Source of the DNA: JBBQED01 sp038320345
Lineage (GTDB): Bacteria; Bacteroidota; Bacteroidia; AKYH767-A; OLB10
Assembly: GCA_038320345.1 (NCBI GenBank)
Contig: JBBQED010000005.1
Location: 186,001 to 250,000, forward strand
Reading direction: 5' to 3'
DNA length: 64,000 nucleotides
The translations under genes and the position numbers were made by a program. Of this stretch, positions 1 to 8,345 are shown piece by piece (the first letter of the stretch is position 1; every line of letters begins with the position of its first letter). The notes below the pieces were generated by a model, which was not told the origin of the DNA, searched no databases, and saw nothing but the letters and a program-made list of their open reading frames with translations.

Positions 1-80
1 ACGGGTTTCACAAACTCTTTATAGAGGCTAAATACTATAAAAAGAATGACCAGGCTAACAATTATTATAGGGGTAGTCAT
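1..80 (-). CDS. N-terminal fragment of a membrane protein (partial)
   Basis: On the minus strand an open frame runs off the left edge of the window. From the ATG at 80 it reads as one hydrophobic segment followed by a basic stretch (MTTPIIIVSLVILFIVFSLY, then KEFVKP). An alternative ATG lies at 140 in the same frame. The pattern of short N-terminus, transmembrane helix and positive residues resembles the start of an inner-membrane transporter, possibly of the SLC13 permease type, but too little is present to name a family. It would be transcribed away from the YceI-like gene. Confidence 0.35.
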   Translation of the reverse strand, partial: MTTPIIIVSLVILFIVFSLYKEFVKP

Positions 81-140
81 AAGTGTACTGAGCAATCGAA
101 TGGTTAAGGCAGGATGCAACGAAGTTACTAGGACAACCAT

Positions 141-446
141 GTCGAATTTGATTATTTTTAACTTTTGTATTCACAATAAGTGTTTAATAACCGTGTTCGT
201 TAATAGGGACTCAGATTCCGCCCCATTCTTCCCTGTTGAGCACTCCTTTTTACCTTTACAGCAAAGTAAACATGGATAATTCGCTAGAATACGGTAAACT
301 TGGCATTCCATATCATACCTTATCCATTCTTAAACTTGAATCCCCCTCTGTTTCGAATTTTTTCTTGTACACTTTTGAAGTTTCCTCAGGCGATGGAAGC
401 TTCGTATGGGGATGAGAAATCGAATAAAGCAACTGAAAAAATATTC
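141..446. other. Intergenic region upstream of the YceI-like gene
   Basis: This stretch separates the leftmost minus-strand fragment from the YceI-like gene. It contains open frames in the plus direction, but none has a recognisable domain or ribosome binding site. The in-frame extension of the YceI frame back to 300 does not look like a signal peptide. I see no clear promoter consensus, RNA gene or strong hairpin. Confidence 0.3.
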
Positions 447-1004
447 ATGGTGAAGAGAATGATAGGTTTAATCGTTGCATTGTTTTTGTTATGTCAAGAT
501 GCCAATGCTCAGCAGAAAATATTTGTTCAACAATCAAAGATTACATTTTTATCAGAAGCTCAGCTAGAAACAATTTCAGCAACATCTCATGAACTTAAAG
601 GTGTTGTTGATCCTCAGAACAAGACTTTTGCCTTTAGTGTCACATCAAAAAGTTTTAAAGGATTTAACAGTCCATTACAACAAGAACATTTTAATGATAA
701 TTATCTGGAGAGCGATAAATATCCAGTGATTACATTTACCGGAAAGATTATTGATGAAATCAATTTTGAAAAACCTGGAGTGTATACTGTTAGAGCAAAA
801 GGAATGTTATCGATGAAAGGCGTTTCTCGTGAACAGATTATCAGAGCCATTGTAGATGTTAAATCAGGGCAGGTAACCATCAATTCAGATTTTGAAGTAC
901 TCCTTGATGATTATTCAATCCGAATTCCAAGAGTGGTAAGCCAGAAAATTTCTCCTTCTATTAAAGTAAAAATGGAAGCATTACTGAAGTCCAAGTATAA
1001 ATGA
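447..1004 (+). CDS. YceI-like periplasmic protein
   Basis: A protein of 185 residues with an N-terminal signal peptide (MVKRMIGLIVALFLLCQDAN, then AQ) followed by a lipocalin-like YceI domain. Typical YceI features are the early strand with SKITFLSEA, the central F.G motif in FKGFNSPLQQEHFNDNYLES, the segment YPVITFTGKI and the late G.L...G motif in RAKGMLSMKGV. YceI proteins are periplasmic beta-barrels that bind isoprenoid-like lipids. The frame is open back to 300, but the start at 447 puts a good signal peptide at the N-terminus, so I prefer it. The stop overlaps the ATG of the sensor kinase gene (ATGA at 1001-1004), so the two genes are translationally coupled. This places the protein in the signalling operon. 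Confidence 0.8.
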   Translation: MVKRMIGLIVALFLLCQDANAQQKIFVQQSKITFLSEAQLETISATSHELKGVVDPQNKTFAFSVTSKSFKGFNSPLQQEHFNDNYLESDKYPVITFTGKIIDEINFEKPGVYTVRAKGMLSMKGVSREQIIRAIVDVKSGQVTINSDFEVLLDDYSIRIPRVVSQKISPSIKVKMEALLKSKYK

Positions 1005-3892
1005 TGAAAGTAAAACTATTGCTTTTTTTACTGCTGATTAATGCTCTTCCATTGTTTTCGGAGATTCCCTATTTCCGTTCTCTGGTAATTGATAAGGAGA
1101 ATAGTTCCTTAAGAAATAATGTACTCTTTCAGGATCAAAAAGGATTTGTTTGGGTTGGAACTGATCACGGACTCTACCGTTATGATGGATTCTTATTTGA
1201 AAAAATATATGTGGATTCCATCAATCGAGAAGTGAATGTTACCAGCATTACGGAAAACAAACAGCATCAGATTATTGCCGGATTAAATGATGGAAAACTT
1301 TTAACTTTTTATGGTGATTCTATTCGCATGAGTGTAACACCAGCTCATAGTCCCATTAGAAGTATTGTTGACGATGGAAATGGTACGCTCTGGGTTGCGA
1401 CGTATGGTGAAGGAATATTTTATAGACGTACTGATGGATGGCACAGAGTAGCCGGCATGCCTGATCCCTTTGTTTATAGTCTGGCATTGTATTCTTCTGG
1501 AGTTATTTTGGCAGGGACCGATCTGGGATTGATGGTGATTGAAACACAAAACCAACAAATGCATTTTAAAGTGTATGATGCAAAAAAAGGATTGCCAGAT
1601 AATATGGTAAGAAAAATTACCATTGATGCATTGGGAGAAATTTGGTTGGGATTACAGGAAAAAGGAATCTGCAGATTTGATATCAATTCAGGAACGTTTG
1701 ATATTCCAGTAAATATTCAGAACTGGAGTTATGGGCCAGTAAATAGTATGACACTATTACAAAATGAATTCTGGATTGCTACTGAATCAAATGGAATTGT
1801 AGATTTCGAATTTCGAGGAGATAAACGAACTCGTGTTTTTAATAAGAATGCTGGATTTAACTACGGTAAAATAATTGACCTCCTCCGTGATCGGGAGGGA
1901 AATGTATGGGTGGCTACCGAAAATAGAATCCTAATGTCGCAGGGAGAAAAAGTAGAAATTAATACGGGAGAAGGTGAAATAAAATTTGATAGTATTAAAG
2001 CTATTACCTGCGATAGAAATGGGGATATCTGGTTTAGTAATCATAATGGATTGTTTAGGTACAACTATAAAAAAACAGGGATTGAAAGTCTCGAGAAGTT
2101 TTTAGAAAAACCTGAATTCCGAATGCTTCATATTGTTTCGTTATTTGAAGATGAAGAGGGTTTTATTTGGATTGGGACTTTTGACAATGGACTTTTTAGG
2201 TTGAATCCACTTAATGGATCTGTCATCCGTTTTAATGAGAAGGACGGACTTGATAATGCTAACGTAATCTCAATAAACGGAAGAGGAAATACACTCTGGC
2301 TTGCTACATTAGGAGGGGTAGTAAGATGTGATGTAAGTCTGAATCCAGGAAAGAATGATGATTTCAGTTATTCGTTTCATACATTTCCTAAACAGGAAGG
2401 ACCGGGAAATATTTTTGTGTACTGTGTTTTTATTGATTCTAAAAATAGAGTTTGGTTTGGTACCGATGGTGGAGGATTGAGTTTATATGAAAACGGGAAA
2501 TTTACCACTATAAAAAGTAGTGAGCCGGAAAAATCTAAAGTTGTTTATTCTATTACTGAAGACTTATACGGAAACATTTGGTTCAACACTTTAAATCATG
2601 GTGTTTATAGATATAATGGCAGCGGATTCCGAAATTTTGGTTTGCAGCAGGGATTAAGGGAATTAAACATCAGCGGACTAACAACAGATATTGAAGGGAA
2701 TATAGTTGTTGTCCATCAGCGAGGAATTGACCTAATCAATTCTACAACTTTTGAAGTAGATTATATTGGTCGTGAATCTGGAATTGAATTACTCGATGCT
2801 GAATTAAATGCTGTAGCTAAAGATCGGAAAGGGAGTATCTGGATTGGATCAGAAAAAGGATTGATTCGATTTTTTCATTATAACAGAAATCTAATACATA
2901 AATCAGAAACAATCATCAGGAAGATCTATACTTTTATGAAGCCGGGATCAAATGTGAAAGATTCTGTTTTCGATTACAACCAGAATCAAATTTCCATTGA
3001 ATTTATTGGATTGTGGTATAGCAATCCTGATGAAGTAAGTTACCGTTATCGATTACTTGGACTAAGTACCGAATGGATTAATACTAAGGATAGGATTGTT
3101 ACTTTTCCTAATCTTCCACCGGGCAATTATACTTTTGAAGTACTTTCCAGCAAAAATGGACAATTCCATCATGCTAAGCTAGCTAGTTTTCCTTTTGTGA
3201 TTCATAAACCTTTTTGGAAAGAAACATGGGTATTAACAGGTACTTTAATTCTCTTTATTGTGCTTTTAGTTTTCTTTTTACGCGATAGAGAAATTCGTTT
3301 CAGAAGAATGGAAGGGTTGAAGAAAGAAAAGATAGTTTACCAATATGAAACTTTGAAAAGTCAGGTGAATCCTCATTTTTTATTCAATAGTTTCAATACA
3401 CTGATTTCTATCATTGAAGATGACCAAGAGAAAGCCGTACTTTACGTCGAGAAATTATCGGATTACTTCAGGAATATGGTTCAGTTCCGTGATCAAGATA
3501 CGATATCGCTAGAGCAAGAGCTGGAGATGGTGTCCACATATAGCTACTTACAGCAAAAACGATTCGGCGCAAATCTAGTAGTGGATATACAAATTCCAGA
3601 AAATTGGAAACGTCGGTACCAAGTACCGCCATTATCGCTACAGCTACTTATAGAAAATGCAGTGAAGCATAATTCAGTTTCTCACGAAACACCTTTAATT
3701 ATAGTGTTGGAAGCAACAGATCATCTTAGCTTGATAGTCCGAAATAATCTTAATCCTAAAGCTACAGCAGAGCCTTCAACAGGAATAGGTATTGAAAATA
3801 TTGTAAATCGTTTTCGAATCCTTAACAATACTGATGTAATAATTAAAAGAACGAGTAAGGAGTTTATTGTAGAAGTTCCATTAATAGCCTGA
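1001..3892 (+). CDS. Sensor histidine kinase with periplasmic beta-propeller (LytS/YehU-type)
   Basis: A 963-residue sensor kinase. A signal peptide (residues 1-21) is followed by many two-component-regulator propeller repeats, for example GFVWVGTDHGLYRYDG near residue 50, up to about residue 650. Next come a Y_Y_Y domain (about 660-725), one transmembrane helix (about 743-763) and a His_kinase (PF06580) domain with the phospho-acceptor His792 in NPHFLFN. The HATPase domain has its N-box in LLIENAVKHN (Asn886) and a G-box in GIGIENIVNRF. In this family the propeller senses an extracellular or periplasmic ligand. The gene overlaps the YceI-like gene by 4 nt and lies 29 nt before its LytTR partner. 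It lacks the receiver and AraC parts of hybrid Bacteroidota regulators, so it needs the separate regulator. Confidence 0.93.
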   Translation: MMKVKLLLFLLLINALPLFSEIPYFRSLVIDKENSSLRNNVLFQDQKGFVWVGTDHGLYRYDGFLFEKIYVDSINREVNVTSITENKQHQIIAGLNDGKLLTFYGDSIRMSVTPAHSPIRSIVDDGNGTLWVATYGEGIFYRRTDGWHRVAGMPDPFVYSLALYSSGVILAGTDLGLMVIETQNQQMHFKVYDAKKGLPDNMVRKITIDALGEIWLGLQEKGICRFDINSGTFDIPVNIQNWSYGPVNSMTLLQNEFWIATESNGIVDFEFRGDKRTRVFNKNAGFNYGKIIDLLRDREGNVWVATENRILMSQGEKVEINTGEGEIKFDSIKAITCDRNGDIWFSNHNGLFRYNYKKTGIESLEKFLEKPEFRMLHIVSLFEDEEGFIWIGTFDNGLFRLNPLNGSVIRFNEKDGLDNANVISINGRGNTLWLATLGGVVRCDVSLNPGKNDDFSYSFHTFPKQEGPGNIFVYCVFIDSKNRVWFGTDGGGLSLYENGKFTTIKSSEPEKSKVVYSITEDLYGNIWFNTLNHGVYRYNGSGFRNFGLQQGLRELNISGLTTDIEGNIVVVHQRGIDLINSTTFEVDYIGRESGIELLDAELNAVAKDRKGSIWIGSEKGLIRFFHYNRNLIHKSETIIRKIYTFMKPGSNVKDSVFDYNQNQISIEFIGLWYSNPDEVSYRYRLLGLSTEWINTKDRIVTFPNLPPGNYTFEVLSSKNGQFHHAKLASFPFVIHKPFWKETWVLTGTLILFIVLLVFFLRDREIRFRRMEGLKKEKIVYQYETLKSQVNPHFLFNSFNTLISIIEDDQEKAVLYVEKLSDYFRNMVQFRDQDTISLEQELEMVSTYSYLQQKRFGANLVVDIQIPENWKRRYQVPPLSLQLLIENAVKHNSVSHETPLIIVLEATDHLSLIVRNNLNPKATAEPSTGIGIENIVNRFRILNNTDVIIKRTSKEFIVEVPLIA

Positions 3893-3921
3893 GAGAAATT
3901 ATCCATAAATAAAATTAAAGT

Positions 3922-4683
3922 ATGCGTATTCTGATCATTGAAGATGAACAACCAGCTGCTGATCGTTTGAAAAAACAACTGGCTGATGTAGATCCGACAA
4001 TAGAGATAATTGATGTGCTTGTTAGCATAAAATCATCCGTAGCTTGGCTTAAGTCGAATCCTTCTCCGGATCTGATTATGATGGATATCAATCTTGCCGA
4101 CGGATTGAGTTTTGATATTTTTAATGAAGTTACCATTGCTGCACCAGTAATTTTTACAACGGCATATGATCAGTATGCATTGGATGCTTTTAAAGTCCAG
4201 AGTATCGATTATTTGTTAAAGCCAATTAAGAAAGAAGATCTACAACGTGCATTATCCAAATATCATTCACTAGTTTCACTTAATTCAACGCAGGTACAAA
4301 CAATACTAAAGCAGCTGAGTTCTGCAGGTAGAGATTATCAGAAACGAATTATCATTCGTTATGGCGACACAATAAAAATGGTGGATATTGCCGAAGTAGC
4401 ATACTTCTATACAGAGGATAAAATAAACTTCCTTTGCACAAAGGAAAATCTACGCTATCCCATCGACCAGAATCTTGATGAATTGGAAACAATATTAAAT
4501 CACCAAACTTTTTTTAGAATAAATAGGCAATTTATTATTAATATTCAGGCAATCGATAAGATGCTTGCATGGTCTAAATCACGAGTGAAAGTGATTTTAA
4601 AACCTGTTACTGCGATTGAAACCATTGTAAGTACTGAGCGTTCTCCTCATTTTAAAGAGTGGTTAACCGGAGGGAATAGTTAA
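3922..4683 (+). CDS. LytTR-family response regulator
   Basis: A 253-residue response regulator. The receiver domain (1-120) has the acidic pocket E7-D8, phospho-acceptor Asp55 in IMMDINLADG, the conserved Thr/Ala in FTTAYDQYA and Lys100 in YLLKPIKKED. A LytTR DNA-binding domain follows (about 140-250), with IIIRYGDTIKMVDIAEVAYF and the typical FFRINRQFIINIQAI motif. It is the cognate partner of the kinase encoded just upstream. LytTR regulators bind direct repeats near promoters and probably act on neighbouring genes, but I could not identify a binding site by eye. Confidence 0.93.
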   Translation: MRILIIEDEQPAADRLKKQLADVDPTIEIIDVLVSIKSSVAWLKSNPSPDLIMMDINLADGLSFDIFNEVTIAAPVIFTTAYDQYALDAFKVQSIDYLLKPIKKEDLQRALSKYHSLVSLNSTQVQTILKQLSSAGRDYQKRIIIRYGDTIKMVDIAEVAYFYTEDKINFLCTKENLRYPIDQNLDELETILNHQTFFRINRQFIINIQAIDKMLAWSKSRVKVILKPVTAIETIVSTERSPHFKEWLTGGNS

Positions 4684-4863
4684 AAATCCTTACTAAATTC
4701 GCCGCACATAAAATCTGATTGACAACACCTTTTGATGCGATGGCAAATTTTTAGATAGTAGAACTTACCATGTAATAGATTATTTTTCTAACGGTAATGA
4801 TCAACTGTCAACATATACCTGTTTAACATTCAAATATCCCTATTCAGCTAATGTGAAGAGGGA

Positions 4864-4889
4864 ATCACACTTTGGTGATCGTATATTTG
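4864..4889 (+). promoter_or_regulatory. Possible promoter box with adjacent inverted repeat
   Basis: TATATTTG at 4882-4889 fits the Bacteroidota -7 consensus TAnnTTTG and lies 16 nt before the ATG of the cytochrome-like lipoprotein. Just upstream, ATCAC (4864-4868) and GTGAT (4875-4879) form a short inverted repeat that could be an operator. No convincing -33 TTG box is present at the right distance, so this is only a candidate. Confidence 0.3.
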
Positions 4890-4905
4890 AGAAAACAGGT
4901 ACACA

Positions 4906-5634
4906 ATGAAGAACATACGAAATGCAATATTAATACTCACGATGCTGATGTTCGGTGGAATTATTCAGTCATGTGAACATGATATTCCTTCTCCTTCTTC
5001 TAGTAATGGTTTAGGAAACGGAAACGGTGGTGGGAATGGATCCGGTACTTTTATTCCTTGTGATCCTGATTCGATTTATTTTGAGCAACAGATTTTGCCA
5101 ATTCTGGTAGCAAACTGTACAATGAGCGGTTGTCATAATACGATAGATCACCAGGAAGGAATCGATTATTCTTCCTTTGCCTCTACGCGTAGTACTGGAA
5201 GAGTTAACCCTTTTAATGCTTCCTCTAGCAAGATGTACAAGTCCTTAATTGAAACTGATCCCGGAGATAGAATGCCACAAGGTATGCCAGCCTTAACTTC
5301 AGTTCAGATTCAACTTATTGCTACATGGATCAATCAAGGCGCACTCGATCTTCATTGCAGCAATGGCTGCGATACAACTAATGTTACTTATGCAGGAACG
5401 ATTAAGCCATTAATCGATAATAAATGTAAAGGCTGTCATCAAGGCGCAAGTCCTGGTGGTGGAGTTGATCTCTCTACCTATGCTGGAATTGCAGCAAGCG
5501 CAGCTAATGGATCACTGCTGGGTTCGGTTCAACATAACCCCAACTGGAGCGCTATGCCTAAGAATAGTGCGCAACTTCCGGATTGTGAAATCGCACAAAT
5601 CAGAATCTGGGTGAATGCCGGATATTCTCAATAG
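4906..5634 (+). CDS. Cytochrome-c-like lipoprotein with two heme-type motifs
   Basis: A 242-residue predicted lipoprotein with a signal peptide ending in the lipobox IQSC (Cys23), then a low-complexity Ser/Gly/Asn linker. Two tandem cytochrome-c-like modules follow. The first has the start FEQQILPILVANC, an unusual CTMSGCH (CX4CH) and DRMPQGMPALTSVQIQLIAT, then WINQGA. The second has NKCKGCH (a standard CXXCH), AMPKNS and a final QIRIWVNAGY. These motifs match the planctomycete-type cytochrome c modules common in Bacteroidota, where the Met in RMP or AMP could be the distal heme ligand. The likely role is electron transfer on the periplasmic side of a membrane. Its place after the two-component pair suggests a shared regulatory context. 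Confidence 0.75.
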   Translation: MKNIRNAILILTMLMFGGIIQSCEHDIPSPSSSNGLGNGNGGGNGSGTFIPCDPDSIYFEQQILPILVANCTMSGCHNTIDHQEGIDYSSFASTRSTGRVNPFNASSSKMYKSLIETDPGDRMPQGMPALTSVQIQLIATWINQGALDLHCSNGCDTTNVTYAGTIKPLIDNKCKGCHQGASPGGGVDLSTYAGIAASAANGSLLGSVQHNPNWSAMPKNSAQLPDCEIAQIRIWVNAGYSQ

Positions 5635-6132
5635 ACCTGATTCAGATCAGCGGCTGTTTCTCCTTGTTCAACAAGATTCATTTGTCTAAAGAAATTGATA
5701 AAAGTAAATTTGAATCCACAAAACAGAATATCTTAAAACCGGTATTGACACAGAAACGGCACAGGGATAAGGAAGGAGTTAAAAATGGGTATGGTAACGG
5801 TTCTTACTCCTTCCCCCCAGTGTTAATTAAAGGAATACTTTTCTTTATTCCGACCACTTAACCTCCTAATGCCCAATTCATGAAAATGCGCCCTTACCTG
5901 ATAAATGAAACTAAGTAGTAGGGGTTACCATCATGAAATAAATTTTGATGAGAGAATTTAGTATTCGCTTGCTAATTCATTAAAATAGAATCAGGATCCA
6001 TTCAATTGTTGTTATCCTGATTTATAAAAAATAGATTTTCTAATTTAATTTATTGCCCATTGGAATAAACTGCTGGAATAAAGTTAATGTGGATTTATTT
6101 GAAGTAGAAACTATGATAAGATTATAAGCAAT
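5635..6132. other. Intergenic region
   Basis: 498 nt without a convincing gene. It has a 9-bp perfect inverted repeat (GGAAGGAGT at 5771-5779 and ACTCCTTCC at 5806-5814), noted separately. The open frame at 5664-5861 has no recognisable domain and overlaps that hairpin. Confidence 0.4.
5771..5814 (+). terminator. Inverted repeat, possible terminator of the cytochrome-like gene
   Basis: GGAAGGAGT at 5771-5779 pairs perfectly with ACTCCTTCC at 5806-5814 across a 26-nt loop. There is no T-run after it (CCCCAG follows), so it may be an RNA stem of another kind. Confidence 0.3.
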
Positions 6133-6534
6133 ATGCGGAAAATTTTGCTACTAATAATGTTAATAGTTATAGCAGGAGTACTTCTATATCAAAGATTCGA
6201 TAAGCGAGAAGCTAGAAAAATAAATATAATTGTGATTACTGCCGATCAAATTTTTTCTGAATTTGAAGGAGATGAAATTGCAGCAACAAAGAAGTTTGGT
6301 AATCAGGAACTTGTTGTTACTGGTATTGTAAAGTCAGTAAATAATGAACAAGATGAGGGGAGAAGCGTAACCTTACAAGTCCATTCCCAAAAGTTTGGTG
6401 TCATTTGTAGGTTAGATAAAAGCATAGGAACCGGCACCTCCTTCACAGACGGTGAAGAGGTTAAACTTAGAGGAATTTGCAAAGGGATGATGATAGATGT
6501 AGTACTAATTAACTGCGTTCCTGAAACTGAATGA
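6133..6534 (+). CDS. OB-fold (tRNA_anti-like) envelope protein
   Basis: A 133-residue protein with one N-terminal hydrophobic segment (residues 3-19) that would anchor it in the membrane or serve as a signal. An OB-fold follows, of the tRNA_anti-like type (PF12869) often annotated as OB-fold putative lipoprotein. Typical features are the opening ITADQIFSEFEGDEIAATKK, the strand ELVVTGIVKSV, the VTLQVHS segment and GEEVKLRGICKGMM. No lipobox Cys is visible. The true ligand of this family is not known to me. It lies 31 nt before the choice-of-anchor V gene and is probably co-transcribed with it. Confidence 0.7.
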   Translation: MRKILLLIMLIVIAGVLLYQRFDKREARKINIIVITADQIFSEFEGDEIAATKKFGNQELVVTGIVKSVNNEQDEGRSVTLQVHSQKFGVICRLDKSIGTGTSFTDGEEVKLRGICKGMMIDVVLINCVPETE

Positions 6535-6565
6535 ATAGGTAAACTAAAATTCAAAATTGATTAAA

Positions 6566-7420
6566 ATGAAAAAATCATTACTTATGATCTCTGCATTGAT
6601 TGCTGTGATTGCAGGAACAGCATTCGATATTCTTAGCGATAATGGAAAGGCAGGATATACCGGTTCAACGGGTGAAGCCACCTGCACAAGTTGTCATAAT
6701 AGTTATGGTGCTTCCAATAGTGGTCCGGGGAGTATTAGTATCTCCTCCAATCTGATAAATGGAAATCAATATATCCCAGGACAAACCTATAATGTCCACG
6801 TGATCGTTCGTCAAACAGGAAGGTCATTATTTGGTTTGGGATGCGAAGCACTTACTACAACCAATACTAATGGAGGAACTTTGGTGATTACAAATTCAGC
6901 CAAAACACACCTCGCTACAAAAACGGTGAGCGGAGTTTCGAGAAACAATGTGGTGCATCAATTGAATGGCGGTGCTCATGCAGATTCCATGGATTTTACT
7001 TTTAATTGGGTTGCTCCGATTACAAATATCGGGAATGTGAAGTTTTGGTTTTCGGGAATTGCGGCGAATGGGAATGGGAATGAAAATGGGGATTATGTTT
7101 ATAATAACTCATTGGTTGTAACGCCTGCCAGTGCTACCGGAATTGAAGAAGCCATCAATACCCATGCCCTGTTGGTAAATGCAATTGCAGCCGAGCATCG
7201 TTTGCAGCTAAATTTTGAAATTCAAAATGTGGGAGAAACTTTCATTTATATCTATGATTTAAATGGACGACAAGTCCTTAAGCAACGTGAAGAGAATTCG
7301 CTGATTGGAATGAAACAGGTTGATGTGAAATTACCTTATGCGATGCAATCAGGAATTTATCTTGTTACTGTTCAGTCGGGTAAAGAAAAACGAACCCAGA
7401 AAATTTCTTTACTTTTCTAA
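6566..7420 (+). CDS. Choice-of-anchor V domain protein with T9SS C-terminal domain
   Basis: A 284-residue secreted protein with a signal peptide (MKKSLLMISALIAVIAGTAF), then a choice-of-anchor V (reeler-like) domain of about 165 residues. The domain opens with GKAGYTGSTGEATCTSCHNS, which carries a CXXCH heme-type motif at C40-C43-H44. The C-terminus (about 205-284) is a T9SS type A sorting domain with YIYDLNGRQVLKQ and SGIYLVTVQSG. The product should cross the outer membrane and be surface-attached or released. I chose the ATG at 6566 rather than the TTG at 6557 because the signal peptide then begins at Met-Lys-Lys. A paralog of identical length lies downstream at 8346-9200. Confidence 0.85.
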   Translation: MKKSLLMISALIAVIAGTAFDILSDNGKAGYTGSTGEATCTSCHNSYGASNSGPGSISISSNLINGNQYIPGQTYNVHVIVRQTGRSLFGLGCEALTTTNTNGGTLVITNSAKTHLATKTVSGVSRNNVVHQLNGGAHADSMDFTFNWVAPITNIGNVKFWFSGIAANGNGNENGDYVYNNSLVVTPASATGIEEAINTHALLVNAIAAEHRLQLNFEIQNVGETFIYIYDLNGRQVLKQREENSLIGMKQVDVKLPYAMQSGIYLVTVQSGKEKRTQKISLLF

Positions 7421-8345
7421 CTATGACAGTAATAATACAATTGATTTGTAATTTGATGGATACTTTAGCGTTGTAATATCAGGAATCTTGCTGTGGTTTA
7501 GCAAAGATAAAGGTTAGGTTTTAAAATGCAGATAAGCGGCAGCGATGTGGATCGTCTGCCGCTTTGCATTTGAGACCTGTTGTATTTTAAAACTATTTAA
7601 AGAGTGGATTTGGTTGTTTACCCAGAGCTACATGATTTTTCTTCAGTTTTTTTGCTGATTTCAAGAGCACAGAAAATTTAGTTGCGCTCGTATCTTTTTT
7701 TTCATTGCAAAACCAACATTAGATTTCATTACAGAATTTTCACTAAGTAAAACCAAAACCTGTAAGGACTCATATCGTATTGCCTAGCATTTTTTCTATT
7801 CAATGAGCTTTTTTTCTTGTTCAATGAATTCTAATTTCAGAATAACTGAAGCGCATTTATATTTGATAAGAAAGGTATAGCAGTTGAATGATCAGTGATA
7901 TTGTTTTCTTTTTTTGAGGGCATGTAATTGTTTTAAATAAATAGAATATTCAGGGATTAACTAATCCGACAAATTTGTTTTTACGGACAAGCAATGTTTC
8001 TTTTTTAAAGTAGGAGTGCTAATAGTTTTAAATACTTAAGATTTCTGTAACGCATGGAGATCATAATTCTAGAAAGATCAGTTAAGTGTCTCACGAGCGA
8101 TGAGATAAGTATGCTAGGAATAATATAAAATTAAAAATCATAACTCCCTTCGGAATTAACATTCACCAACATGAGAATTAAAATCTATGATGATTCTTGA
8201 TGAAGAGTTGATTGACTAGCATGAGCCGTGAGGGCGGTGAGGTGCTCGTTGATTAAAGTTAAAGTTGGTGTTATTATTTAAATCAATAATGGTTAAAAGA
8301 TGCCCAAAAAAATCCTAATGAAACAACTCAATAAAAATTAATCCA
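7421..8345. other. Long intergenic region between the two paralogs
   Basis: 925 nt with no credible open frame. It contains the hairpin at 7534-7564 close to the upstream gene. CACCAAC near 8172 and GTTGGTG near 8264 form a distant inverted repeat, and GTTGATT occurs directly repeated near 8210 and 8250, flanking a G-rich stretch. These could belong to an unrecognised leader or small RNA, or be chance. I see no tRNA or transposase remnant. Confidence 0.4.
7534..7564 (+). terminator. Hairpin terminator after the choice-of-anchor V gene
   Basis: AAGCGGCAG (7534-7542) and CTGCCGCTT (7556-7564) pair perfectly, and CGAT and ATCG extend the stem inward with a single bulged T. The tail TGCATTT is only moderately T-rich. 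It lies 114 nt after the stop. The hairpin after the paralog (AAAGCGGTAGT) is clearly related in sequence. Confidence 0.6.

Noticed and set aside
46..279. Open frame of 77 codons on the plus strand at the left edge
   Set aside because: No recognisable domain and no ribosome binding site; the opposite strand gives a better membrane-helix start.
300..446. Upstream extension of the YceI-like gene
   Set aside because: The added 49 residues do not resemble a signal peptide, while the Met at 447 starts one.
5664..5861. 65-codon open frame after the cytochrome-like gene
   Set aside because: No similarity to a known family, an odd basic composition, and it overlaps a hairpin.
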